Source: Cyanobacteria bacterium OH_SFB_17 (GTDB lineage Bacteria > Cyanobacteriota > Vampirovibrionia > Gastranaerophilales > Gastranaerophilaceae). Taken from it: DNA of 33,988 nt. A program made the translations under genes and the position numbers. The notes under the pieces are model-generated. The model worked only from the letters and a program-made list of their open reading frames with translations, was not told the DNA's origin and searched no databases. Positions 8,288 to 16,289 of this stretch are shown here, one piece after another; within the stretch, counting starts at the first letter, position 1, and the number at the start of each line of letters is the position of its first letter. The DNA lies in assembly GCA_023395735.1 (NCBI GenBank), contig JAEWYI010000014.1:1-33988 (forward strand), given 5' to 3'.

Positions 8288-8791
8288 TTACTGCTGTGGC
8301 TGATTCCAGAGAGAATCTCTGAATTTATTGGCACTTGCTGAAGAATCCACTGACAAAGTAACGTTACTAGGAGTGAAAACAAATACCATATCGCCTACTT
8401 TTTGTGGTTTGCCGTTAAGCGCATGAGCCGCACCGCAAACAAAATCAATTGTTCTTTGTGATTGCTCTTTATCCAAAAGATGCAAATTCAAAACAATTGT
8501 TTTTCTTTCTTTTAAATTTTGAACGATTTGTCCAGCTTCGCCAAATGAACGAGGCTCAACAACCATAACTTCATAACCCTTGTAGCTTGGGTGAGTAATA
8601 ACCTTTAGATCATTCTTATCGTTTCTCTCAGAACGGTAAGAAGTATTATATGCAGGAGCTAGAGCTAAGTTGTCGTCAGTTGGATAATCCATTTCCAATT
8701 CATCTGCCATATCTTCAAAAACATCTTCTCTCTGCTCAAATCCTTGTGTCAAAAAACCAACTAATGATTTTATTTTCTCTGAAACTGCCAC
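8288..8791 (-). CDS. sepF: Cell division protein SepF
   Basis: SepF anchors and bundles FtsZ filaments at the division site in Gram-positives and Cyanobacteria, replacing FtsA or ZipA functions. The protein has 167 aa from a GTG at 8791, placed 8 nt after GGAGG. The in-frame TTG at 8806 would put the Shine-Dalgarno sequence inside the gene. The N terminus (MAVSEKIKSLVGFL) fits the SepF membrane-binding amphipathic helix. A variable acidic linker follows, then the SepF core (about 70-150) with VVEPRSFGEAGQIVQNLKER, VLNLHLLDKEQSQRTIDFVCG and GDMVFVFTPSNVTL. Pairing with yggS upstream (22-nt gap) is the common ylmE-ylmF order. Confidence 0.93.
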   Translation of the reverse strand: MAVSEKIKSLVGFLTQGFEQREDVFEDMADELEMDYPTDDNLALAPAYNTSYRSERNDKNDLKVITHPSYKGYEVMVVEPRSFGEAGQIVQNLKERKTIVLNLHLLDKEQSQRTIDFVCGAAHALNGKPQKVGDMVFVFTPSNVTLSVDSSASANKFRDSLWNQPQQ

Positions 8792-8813
8792 TAATCTTTC
8801 CTCCAATTTTATC

Positions 8814-9476
8814 TTATGTACTAAATAATTTTCTACCTACTCTAATCATTGTAGCTCCCGCCACAACGGCCTCTTCATAATCCAAACTCATCCCCATCGA
8901 AAGCTCCTTCAAACAAGTGCCGTACACTCGATTAAGCTCATCTTTCATCTGTGCAATTTCTTTGAACAATTCCAAACGCGTATTTTCTTGTGAATTTAAA
9001 GGTGTCATATTCATCAAACCAACGACCTGTAAATTCTTTAATGCGATTATCTTAGGAAAAACTTCAAACAATTCTTCCTTTGAAAATCCAAACTTTTGTT
9101 CTTCATTTGCATTGTTCACTTGTAACAAAATTTTCTGATTAACTTTTTGGATTATTGCCTCTTTAGAAACTGCCTCTGCTAACTTCAAAGAATCAATTGA
9201 ATGAATATAATGAAAAACTCCAACCACTTTTTTGATTTTATTGCTTTGAAGATGTCCTATAAAATGAAATACTGAATTGTTTCTGACTTCTTCAGGCAAT
9301 CGGTTAATTTTCTCGACTGCTTCGTTTGCTCTGGACTCTGCGAAATTTCTGAGCCCGGCATCATAAGCTTCAATCAATTTTGTCTCATCAAAATACTTTG
9401 TAACTGCGATGATATTTGGTTTATAAGGTGCGATGTTCTCTTTTATCTCTAAAAGATTTTCTTTTACTGTTTTCAT
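8814..9476 (-). CDS. yggS: YggS/PLPBP family pyridoxal-phosphate homeostasis protein
   Basis: This family binds pyridoxal 5'-phosphate and helps control B6 and amino-acid balance; it has no known catalytic reaction. The protein has 220 aa, the normal family size, and is a single alanine-racemase-like barrel. The PLP lysine is in NIIAVTKYFDE (K27). Other markers are VFHFIGHLQSNKIKK, LQVVGLMNMTP, LSMGMSLDYEEAV and the phosphate-binding ATMIRVGRKLF. The ATG at 9476 lies about 40 nt after a predicted start site. It is the first gene of the yggS-sepF unit. Confidence 0.94.
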   Translation of the reverse strand: MKTVKENLLEIKENIAPYKPNIIAVTKYFDETKLIEAYDAGLRNFAESRANEAVEKINRLPEEVRNNSVFHFIGHLQSNKIKKVVGVFHYIHSIDSLKLAEAVSKEAIIQKVNQKILLQVNNANEEQKFGFSKEELFEVFPKIIALKNLQVVGLMNMTPLNSQENTRLELFKEIAQMKDELNRVYGTCLKELSMGMSLDYEEAVVAGATMIRVGRKLFST

Positions 9477-9523
9477 AAAACATTATCCTAATGGTGTTTG
9501 CCCCAAAGCAGAACATATATATA

Positions 9524-9552
9524 ATTATATTCCAACTTCCATGACAGGACAA
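9524..9552 (-). promoter_or_regulatory. Promoter of yggS-sepF
   Basis: On the minus strand TTGTCC (9552-9547), a 17-bp spacer and a perfect TATAAT (9529-9524) form a good sigma-70-like promoter. Transcription would start near 9517, giving a leader of about 40 nt before the yggS ATG. Confidence 0.7.
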
Positions 9553-9712
9553 CTATTTGTTTTTAAAGCTTTTCAGACCTCCTTTCCATACCCCCCAAAC
9601 CCATGACGAACATGCGTTTTGGCCTCTTTTAATATTTCTTCATGATGGTTTACATTGCTTAATAATTATAAACCTTTATTTTATCTGCGTCATGCACCAT
9701 ATAGAGGATGTA

Positions 9713-9753
9713 AAAAAGGGAGAAGTGAATGGTAAAAAACTCACCCACTTCTC
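9713..9753 (-). terminator. Terminator of the fliJ-fliK-flgD-flgE operon
   Basis: On the minus strand GAGAAGTG and CACTTCTC (plus-strand coordinates 9746-9753 and 9720-9727) form an 8-bp stem around an 18-nt loop, followed by CCTTTTTT. It begins 14 nt after the flgE stop codon. The remaining space up to yggS (9553-9712) holds no gene I can support, only a weak hairpin (9647-9674). Confidence 0.75.
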
Positions 9754-9766
9754 TCTACTTTAAATG

Positions 9767-11140
9767 TTATCTACCCATCGAAACAATTGAATCCATGATG
9801 TCACTTGAAGTTGTGAACACCCTTGAATTTGCTTGTACCGCACGTTGAGCCAAAATCATATTAGAAAATTCTTGTGACAAGTCAACGTTTGAAGCTTCCA
9901 AACCACCTGATGCGATAGCACCTAAGCCCATAGAGTCACCTACTGAATAATAGATATCCCCTGTGTTTGGACCTGCACTGTAAAGGTTGCTTCCTGCCGC
10001 AAGCAGACCGTCTGTATTCGTAATGTTAGCCAATTGAATAACAAAGTTTGCAGGAACTGCTACGTTTGCATCCACATTAACATCCGAACCTTGGATTACA
10101 ACGTTTTCTGCAGTTGTGTAAACAAATTCATAAGTATTTCCATCAGCACCAACTTTTACAGACAGCGTGTCACCGTTTGAATATGTAGCCTCGATTGAGC
10201 CGTCATCCCCGATACTGTAGCTTGGATTTGAAATAGCTTGGTCAATACTTGTAACCTGCTTTACAGCAACCTTATAATCCAAGACGTTTGTTGAGTATTT
10301 GTTATCAGCAGAAATAACACTGCTCAAACCGGCTTTTGCAATAAAGTTACAAGCTCCGCTTTCTGGGTTTTTGAATGTTAAGGATTTGATATCTGTACCG
10401 TCAACTTTAAAAGAGATTCCACCATTTTCATAAGCTACAGTTACAGTACCATCAATCGAGTTATCTGTTAAGTATTGATTAATCTGATTTTGCATACTAT
10501 ATGTAAGCTGCGAAACTGTTGTATTTTCATCAAAAGAAATGTCAATTGAACATGTCTGTGTTGAATCATTATTAATCAACATATTGAACTTACCTTCTGT
10601 CAAAGTTGCATTGTTCAACGCAGAAACTTTTGTTGTGCCAATTGTGTCAGAAGCAGTTACTTCGCTTACAATTGACTGAGGAACGTGAACTGCTGTGCTT
10701 GAGCTTGAAGTGGATAGCAATTTATCTGTACCCATAACTTTGTAGCCTGAAGATGTTACAAAATCACCATCTGAGTCAAATCCAAAGTTTCCTGCTCTTG
10801 TGTAATAAACCTTTCCTTCTGAAGATTGAACTGTAAAAAATCCGCTACCTTGAATCATCAAATCAGTCGTTTTTCCTGTTGCAACCCAAGTTCCTGAGTT
10901 GAAGTTTTTGGAAACTGAAGCAACCTGAACCCCAAGACCTGTTTGGATAGGGTTTGTACCACCAGTAGATGCCGTAGCGCCCGTACCAGATGATGTTGTT
11001 GTGTAAAACACATCAGAAAAGTTTACAGACGAAGATTTAAAACCCGTTGTGTTGATGTTTGCAATGTTGTTGGAAATTACGCTGAGCTGCGATTGTGCTG
11101 CTGCGATACCTCCCATTGCGGTATAAAGTGATTGTGACAT
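9767..11140 (-). CDS. flgE: Flagellar hook protein FlgE
   Basis: FlgE polymerises outside the cell into the hook that joins the rod to the filament. The protein has 457 aa, within the usual range. The N-terminal rod/hook domain starts MSQSLYTAMGGIAAAQSQ and continues through SNNIANINTTGFKSS. The FlgE D1 region has TTDLMIQGSGFFTVQ and YYTRAGNFGFDSDGDFVTSSGYKVMG. A variable surface region spans about 165-370. The C-terminal heptad helix reads ASNVDLSQEFSNMILAQRAV through SMGR. There is no signal peptide, as expected for type III export. AGGAGGAG precedes the ATG. It is the last gene of the hook operon, 34 nt after flgD. Confidence 0.96.
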   Translation of the reverse strand: MSQSLYTAMGGIAAAQSQLSVISNNIANINTTGFKSSSVNFSDVFYTTTSSGTGATASTGGTNPIQTGLGVQVASVSKNFNSGTWVATGKTTDLMIQGSGFFTVQSSEGKVYYTRAGNFGFDSDGDFVTSSGYKVMGTDKLLSTSSSSTAVHVPQSIVSEVTASDTIGTTKVSALNNATLTEGKFNMLINNDSTQTCSIDISFDENTTVSQLTYSMQNQINQYLTDNSIDGTVTVAYENGGISFKVDGTDIKSLTFKNPESGACNFIAKAGLSSVISADNKYSTNVLDYKVAVKQVTSIDQAISNPSYSIGDDGSIEATYSNGDTLSVKVGADGNTYEFVYTTAENVVIQGSDVNVDANVAVPANFVIQLANITNTDGLLAAGSNLYSAGPNTGDIYYSVGDSMGLGAIASGGLEASNVDLSQEFSNMILAQRAVQANSRVFTTSSDIMDSIVSMGR

Positions 11141-11174
11141 TTCTCCTCCTTTATGTCTATAATATATTTATTTT

Positions 11175-11696
11175 TTATGTATTGCTTGATGAATCTGTTC
11201 CAGAAGAACTTGAACTTGAACTTGACTCTGAGCCTGAAGTACTTGAGCCATCTGCATTTGTAACAACGCTTGCAGTATTGTGAACGTAAAGAACTTTGTC
11301 CATAGAATACTCCTTGCCGTCAATAACAATTGATGAATCAGCACCATCATAAGATGCAGCCTGAACTAATCCTGTGATAGTATTTTTGTCATTATCAGGA
11401 TCGGTAATTGTTACAAATTTTCCGATCAATGAAGAAGCTTGACTAAAACCAGCCGAATTAGCAAGTGTTTCGTTCATTTCATTTGTTGCTTCCAATTGAG
11501 AGAACTGAGCTTGTTGAGCCAAGAACTGAGAGTTATCTACCGGCTCAAGCGGATCTTGATACTGCAATTGTTTCATCATCAAATTTAGAAAATCCGTTGA
11601 CGTCATCTTTTGCGCCGCGCCTGTTGCTGTTTCTTGCGAAGCCTGATACTGTGCCGTATAGTTTGCATTGTTTGCTATTTCATTTGTAACTGACAT
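11175..11696 (-). CDS. flgD: Flagellar hook assembly (capping) protein FlgD
   Basis: FlgD is the temporary scaffold that caps the growing hook and lets FlgE subunits assemble. The protein has 173 aa. The conserved N-terminal FlgD domain (about 28-80) has STDFLNLMMKQLQYQDPLEP and DNSQFLAQQAQFSQLEATNE. A small beta region follows with GKFVTITDPD and VDGK-like VIDGKEYSMDKVLYV. About the last 35 residues are a Ser/Gly/Thr-rich low-complexity tail (GSESSSSSSSSGTDSSSNT). E. coli FlgD has 231 aa; the C-terminal Tudor/Fn3 part is shortened here and replaced by the Ser-rich tail. GGGAGGAAA precedes the ATG. Confidence 0.92.
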   Translation of the reverse strand: MSVTNEIANNANYTAQYQASQETATGAAQKMTSTDFLNLMMKQLQYQDPLEPVDNSQFLAQQAQFSQLEATNEMNETLANSAGFSQASSLIGKFVTITDPDNDKNTITGLVQAASYDGADSSIVIDGKEYSMDKVLYVHNTASVVTNADGSSTSGSESSSSSSSSGTDSSSNT

Positions 11697-11725
11697 TATT
11701 TTTCCTCCCGTTTTGAGTTTATATC

Positions 11726-13318
11726 TTAAATCTTATAATCAATTTTTCCTGAGCTTGAACTCACCGCTATTGTTTTTTCCACCTGCTCAATCTCACTTAG
11801 AGAATCAATCTGGTCATCATCTTCTCCAAAAGCTTGTTCAAAATTCGAATTTGCTTTTGCTTGACCGTTTTGTCCCTGATTTTCTTTATCCGATTGACCT
11901 GCAAAATTGAACGCTGTATCTTGACCTTCTTTTGCGACTTCAACTTTTACAGAAACGCTGTTTACATTTATACCCTGACTGCCTAAAGATTCTTTCAAAC
12001 CATCAAGACTCTTATCCAAAGCTTCTTTGACTTGCGGATTATCAGTCGTCATTTGAGCAGTTAAACCTTCTTTTGTGCTGACCAATTCAAGATTAATCTT
12101 TCCAAGATTTTCAGGTTTTAACAAAATTGTAATTTTTGTCCCGCCTTCTTCACTCAAATTTGTAAGTTTTGTGTGTATTTGGCTTAAAATATCGCTTTTT
12201 GAAATATCTTTTGGAGTATGAACATTAACCGTTTCAATAGTTTTGTCGAAGTTAACTTGTGCCAAATCATCCGAAGTTGACATTGAAACATTTTGGCTAA
12301 CACCCTCTATTGCAAGCTTAATTGCTTGTTCTTGAGCGTTACCGCCTGCATTTTGGCTTGGGGTTTCAGTGCTTGTCGATGCAACCTTTGAAACAGATAC
12401 AATTTCTACTTTAGTTTCATCAATAATCTCTTGACTTAGTTTAGAATTTTTCATTGCTGATTTTATGTCGTTGTTTTGAGCGTTTGCCAAAACCTCATCA
12501 GCAGACGCAACGACCTGCTCGCTAACCTCTGCCATCGGTACTTCTACCGTCTGAGATTGAAAATCGACTGGAGTCTGTTCACTCACTGGGTTTTCTTGCG
12601 CAACTTGATTCTGACTTGGTTGCTGATTTGGAATTTTAATATTTGACACTGTTTGTTGATTTTCAACTCTTGCTTTAATTGCATTTGCTATAGAATCAAC
12701 ACTTTTTTCATCAACATTTTCTAAAGAAACATTCTCTTGAACTGTTTGTGAATCCAAAAAATCTTGAGCCATTTTTGCAAGTTGCGAATCAGTGGAACTT
12801 GTAAGACTTTTTACAGCTTCTAAAAATTCTTCGCTCAATTGAATAGACGGCATAGACAAAGAAGAAGAATCTGCAGAAGTTTGCTCTTGGACTTTCGCTT
12901 CACTGTCTGTTTTTTGAGCTGCGTCTTCTTTTGCTGCAACTTCTTCTGGCTTAGAATCAGATTTATTTTCAACCTTTTTATTTGCATCTTGATTATCTGA
13001 TGCGCTTTTTTCTACAGAATTCTTTACATCGGTTTTTTCTTCTGTTTTGTTTTCAGATGATTCGTTTTCTTTATTCGAAAGCTTCTTTTGCTCATCTTTT
13101 TCACTAAGAGCTTTATTATCATCTCTATAATTTTTCTTGTCGACTTTTTTTTCTTGCTCTACGTTAGATGATTTATCTGCACTTTGCTTTTCGCTTGCGG
13201 AACTGACAGAATCTAAAACACTGTCAAACTCTGAGCCAAAAGCGCTCTTAGACTTTGACTGCGAAGTCGCAGACACATTATTTGCTATTGATATTAAGTC
13301 TATAGTATTATTTGCCAT
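11726..13318 (-). CDS. fliK: Flagellar hook-length control protein FliK
   Basis: FliK is a secreted molecular ruler that stops hook growth and switches export to filament proteins. The protein has 530 aa. About the first 385 residues are low-complexity, rich in Ser, Glu, Lys, Asn and Gln, the expected flexible ruler. The conserved Flg_hook domain (about 390-460) has KITILLKPENLGKINLELVS and TDNPQVKEALDKSLDGLKES, then VSVKVE. A hydrophilic tail follows. GAAAGGAC precedes the ATG. Its place between fliJ (13-nt gap) and flgD (29-nt gap) supports the call; the N-terminal part alone would not be diagnostic. Confidence 0.9.
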   Translation of the reverse strand: MANNTIDLISIANNVSATSQSKSKSAFGSEFDSVLDSVSSASEKQSADKSSNVEQEKKVDKKNYRDDNKALSEKDEQKKLSNKENESSENKTEEKTDVKNSVEKSASDNQDANKKVENKSDSKPEEVAAKEDAAQKTDSEAKVQEQTSADSSSLSMPSIQLSEEFLEAVKSLTSSTDSQLAKMAQDFLDSQTVQENVSLENVDEKSVDSIANAIKARVENQQTVSNIKIPNQQPSQNQVAQENPVSEQTPVDFQSQTVEVPMAEVSEQVVASADEVLANAQNNDIKSAMKNSKLSQEIIDETKVEIVSVSKVASTSTETPSQNAGGNAQEQAIKLAIEGVSQNVSMSTSDDLAQVNFDKTIETVNVHTPKDISKSDILSQIHTKLTNLSEEGGTKITILLKPENLGKINLELVSTKEGLTAQMTTDNPQVKEALDKSLDGLKESLGSQGINVNSVSVKVEVAKEGQDTAFNFAGQSDKENQGQNGQAKANSNFEQAFGEDDDQIDSLSEIEQVEKTIAVSSSSGKIDYKI

Positions 13319-13331
13319 TTTGTCCTTTCAA

Positions 13332-13784
13332 TTACACAAGAGACTTGTGATAACGTGTAGATGCAATATCATCGATTTCTTTTGATTCTACATAATTGTA
13401 GTGTTGGTAGAATTTTTTTTCTTGAGTTTCTTTAAGTTTTTCAAGGATTTTAACTTCTTTCAGCGCCTCTGTTACCTGAAGCTGCTTTACTTTCAAAAGA
13501 ATTTGAGTTTTTTCTATAACAGATTGCTGGGTTTTAATATCCACGCCCATTTTGCCAAGAAAATCTTTATAATTAGTGATTTCTAAAATATCAAGTTCTT
13601 TAGAGCCGGCATAGATGCTTTCCAGCACTGTTTTAGATATATTTTGCCTTGAAATTAGAGATTGAAGATACTCGTTTTGCTCATTCAGCTTTGAAATAAT
13701 AACCGCCATTTCCCGACGCTTATCTTCAAGATTTTTCTCGCGCATTTCAAGCACAGTCTGCAATCTGAACGAATACTTTTTCAA
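13332..13784 (-). CDS. fliJ: Flagellar export protein FliJ
   Basis: FliJ is a coiled-coil stalk protein of the flagellar type III export ATPase complex, comparable to the gamma subunit of F-ATPase. The protein has 150 aa, the family size, and is almost fully helical. It opens with KYSFRLQTVLEMREKNLEDK, the typical FliJ start, and continues in heptads. The TTG start at 13784 has GAGGT 6 nt upstream; no nearby ATG fits. It heads the fliJ-fliK-flgD-flgE operon. Its usual partner fliI is not next to it; hisS lies 128 bp upstream on the same strand. The assignment relies on N-terminal pattern and context. Confidence 0.85.
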   Translation of the reverse strand: MKKYSFRLQTVLEMREKNLEDKRREMAVIISKLNEQNEYLQSLISRQNISKTVLESIYAGSKELDILEITNYKDFLGKMGVDIKTQQSVIEKTQILLKVKQLQVTEALKEVKILEKLKETQEKKFYQHYNYVESKEIDDIASTRYHKSLV

Positions 13785-13912
13785 TTGTATACCTCAATTT
13801 ATAATCCAAGTCTATATATTCTTGTCACCAGATTACACCATGTTTCAGCACAGAAAATCCTCTGTTAAAAGGATATTTAAAAAAAATTTCAATTATGTAA
13901 ACTAGTATATTT

Positions 13913-15151
13913 TTAATTTAAAAAATTTAAAACGTCATTTCTTGAAACAGATTTTTGCTCAGCTGTAGTCAAATTTTTAACAGCAACAGAATCATTCTGA
14001 ATCTCATCTTCGCCTAAAATCAAAGCATATTGAGCAATTTTTGAAGCTTTTTCCAGCTGTTTTGTGAATTTTTTGTTCGCAAAATCAAATTCTACACTCA
14101 CGCCTTTTTCTCTCAACTCATTTACAAACTTAATCGCGTCTACTGTTGAATTAGAAACAACAAATGCCTTAATTTTTTCGTCATTAATTGAAGGTAAAAG
14201 AGAATTTAATCGCTCCATTCCCATAGCCCAACCTACTGCAGGGGTGTCAACTCCACCCAGATTTTTAACCAAACTGTCATATCTGCCGCCTCCGCAAACC
14301 GCATTTTGCGAGCCCAAATTATTAGATTTGATTTCAAAAACTGTTCTATTGTAATAATCAAGCCCTCTTACAAGAAATTTATTTCTTGAATATTTAACAT
14401 TTAAGGCCTCCAAATAACTCAGCACCTCTGAAAAATGTTCTTTACAATCATCACAGATAAATTCCATATCCTGAAGCTTTGCTATTGCTGTTGATTCAAG
14501 AATATTTTTGCATTCTTCAACCTTGCAGTCCAAGAGTCTCAAAGGATTTTTTTCATATCTTTCCTTGCAATCAGGACACATATTTTGAATTTCATCCCTT
14601 AGAGCATCTTTAATAAATCTTCTCAAATTATCTCTGCACTCAGGGCATCCTAATGAGTTTATTTCAACTTCCAAATCAGCTAAGCCTAATGCCTTTAGAT
14701 AATTTACAGCTAGCAAAATAACTTCCGCATCGGCAGTCGCCTCTTTCACGCCAAACATTTCGACGCCGACTTGATGAAACTGTCTTTGTCTTCCTGCTTG
14801 AGGACGCTCATACCTGAACATAGGCCCTTTGTACCAAAGCTTAACCGGTGCAGGCAGTCTGTGCATGCCGTTTTCGATGTATGCTCTTACGACTCCTGCT
14901 GTATTTTCAGGACGCAAAGTCAAAGAACGATCGCTCTTTTCAAATGTGTACATTTCTTTGTTCACAATATCTGTCGTATCACCGACTCCGCGTGCAAAAA
15001 GCTCAGTCGCCTCAAAAATTGGAGTTCTGATTTCTTTTACACCTGCGTTCGTAAAAATTTTCAGTGCTTTTTCTTCTAAATTCTGCCACTGAGAAATTTC
15101 TTGGGGCAAAATATCTTTTGTGCCTTTTTGGGCTTTAATTATATTACTCAT
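13913..15151 (-). CDS. hisS: Histidyl-tRNA synthetase
   Basis: HisRS charges tRNA-His with histidine in the cytoplasm. The protein has 412 aa, near the usual class II HisRS size. Visible motifs are class II motif 1 (around EIRTPIFEATELFARGVGDT), motif 2 (GPMFRYERPQAGRQRQFHQV, 109-128), the HisA motif RGLDYYNRTVFE (262-273) and motif 3 (GWAMGMERL). CGGGRYD lies at 286-292. A Cys-rich region with GCPEC, MCPDC, DCKVEEC and FICDDC pairs (169-236) matches the Cys-containing bacterial subtype and may bind metal. A strong promoter sits directly in front of the ATG with no room for a ribosome binding site. It lies upstream of fliJ. Confidence 0.96.
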   Translation of the reverse strand: MSNIIKAQKGTKDILPQEISQWQNLEEKALKIFTNAGVKEIRTPIFEATELFARGVGDTTDIVNKEMYTFEKSDRSLTLRPENTAGVVRAYIENGMHRLPAPVKLWYKGPMFRYERPQAGRQRQFHQVGVEMFGVKEATADAEVILLAVNYLKALGLADLEVEINSLGCPECRDNLRRFIKDALRDEIQNMCPDCKERYEKNPLRLLDCKVEECKNILESTAIAKLQDMEFICDDCKEHFSEVLSYLEALNVKYSRNKFLVRGLDYYNRTVFEIKSNNLGSQNAVCGGGRYDSLVKNLGGVDTPAVGWAMGMERLNSLLPSINDEKIKAFVVSNSTVDAIKFVNELREKGVSVEFDFANKKFTKQLEKASKIAQYALILGEDEIQNDSVAVKNLTTAEQKSVSRNDVLNFLN

Positions 15152-15157
15152 AAGACA

Positions 15158-15186
15158 ATTATATTAAGAGGATGAAAGAAAGTCAA
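15158..15186 (-). promoter_or_regulatory. hisS promoter, predicted leaderless
   Basis: On the minus strand TTGACT (15186-15181), a 17-bp spacer and TATAAT (15163-15158) form a near-consensus promoter. Six bases (TGTCTT) separate the -10 element from the ATG, so the expected +1 is the A of the start codon at 15151. No Shine-Dalgarno sequence is present. The promoter is well supported by sequence; leaderless start is inferred. Confidence 0.75.
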
Positions 15187-15296
15187 TTCGATTTTTTCTT
15201 TTTATCTTAAATTTTGTTAAATATAACAAAAACAATAGCAAAAAATATTTTTAGCAGTTTTTAAATCTTCATACCACACTGGAAGGCTGAATTTTT

Positions 15297-16289
15297 ATGA
15301 AAATATACCCAAAACGAAATTACAACATTACCCAAACTCTTGCTGAAAAGATTTCTGCAGCTAAAAAAATGGGGATTAAAATCCCCGAATCAAAACTTGA
15401 TTCCTTTGAATTAAAAGATATCAAACTCAAAAAACTTGCACAAGAGTGTCTTGAATTAACCGATGAAAATTTCGGCGAAAAATATCCGTCTATAATGGAA
15501 AATTTTAATTTACAAAAAAATGAAGCTTACGAAAACAATCATTTTCAAGGTTTTAGCGACAAGTTAGAAGTTTTTGCAACCGAACTTGCAGACACAGACT
15601 GCAAAGCAAAAAAACAAATGGCAGGCGCTTTGTTCTTGCATCTTGGAACAAAAAATTTCGCTTCAAAAGCAAAAGCCGAATCTCTCTTTAAATATTCAAT
15701 CGCGCAACACCTTGAAGCTAACGACCCAATTAGTGCAATTACTACTATGCAAAACCTTAGCAAATTATATGAAGAAACAAGAAACAAAAGAGAATTGTAT
15801 GCTCTTAACAAAAAAATGCTAACGACATTAGACTCAATCATTGAAGACTTGCCTAAAGCAAAACAAAATTGCACAATTCCCGAAAACAAAATGAGAAGTG
15901 TAAAAATTCCATCGCTCATAAAAGCAGCTGTATGCAATCAACTTGCAGGAATGACCGCTCATGCTAAAAATGATACACCTAAAAAATATGTTCTTATGGC
16001 AATGGACATATACAAAAAATATGGGATGAGACAAGAACTTGAATTTGCAAAAAAACAACTCGATAGAATTAAACATTCAAAAATGATAAATAAATTGAGA
16101 AAATATGACCCAAGAGAGAGAAGAGAAATCAAAAAGAACAAATTGTATAATGCAAACTGGCTTCCAACCGAAACTAGTAACAACAATACAAAATTAAAAC
16201 TACTCGCAAAGCAAATGGTAAACACACAAGCTCAACTAAAAAGGTTTGACCAAGATTATTTTACTGCAACTTATGAAAAAAAAGTCTAA
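15297..16289 (+). CDS. Hypothetical TPR-like helical protein
   Basis: The protein has 330 aa and I do not recognise a named family. It begins MKIYPKRNYNITQ, similar in style to other lineage-type proteins in the window. There is no signal peptide or membrane helix. The middle (about 105-260) looks like TPR or other helix-turn-helix repeats, for example ALFLHLGTKNFASKAKAESL and NLSKLYEETRNKREL. The C terminus is very Lys/Arg-rich (KYDPRERREIKKNK). A cytoplasmic scaffold is the most that can be inferred. GGAAGG lies upstream of the ATG at a long spacing. Its stop codon overlaps that of convergent pgi. Confidence 0.75.
   Translation: MKIYPKRNYNITQTLAEKISAAKKMGIKIPESKLDSFELKDIKLKKLAQECLELTDENFGEKYPSIMENFNLQKNEAYENNHFQGFSDKLEVFATELADTDCKAKKQMAGALFLHLGTKNFASKAKAESLFKYSIAQHLEANDPISAITTMQNLSKLYEETRNKRELYALNKKMLTTLDSIIEDLPKAKQNCTIPENKMRSVKIPSLIKAAVCNQLAGMTAHAKNDTPKKYVLMAMDIYKKYGMRQELEFAKKQLDRIKHSKMINKLRKYDPRERREIKKNKLYNANWLPTETSNNNTKLKLLAKQMVNTQAQLKRFDQDYFTATYEKKV

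Noticed and set aside
9557..9763. Plus-strand open frame of 68 codons between yggS and flgE
   Set aside because: It runs through the flgE terminator, has no ribosome binding site, and the composition (many His, Phe, Pro) is not protein-like.
12900..13300. Repetitive Lys/Glu/Ser codons in fliK as a possible repeat element
   Set aside because: This is normal low-complexity coding sequence of the FliK ruler region; no exact nucleotide repeat is seen.
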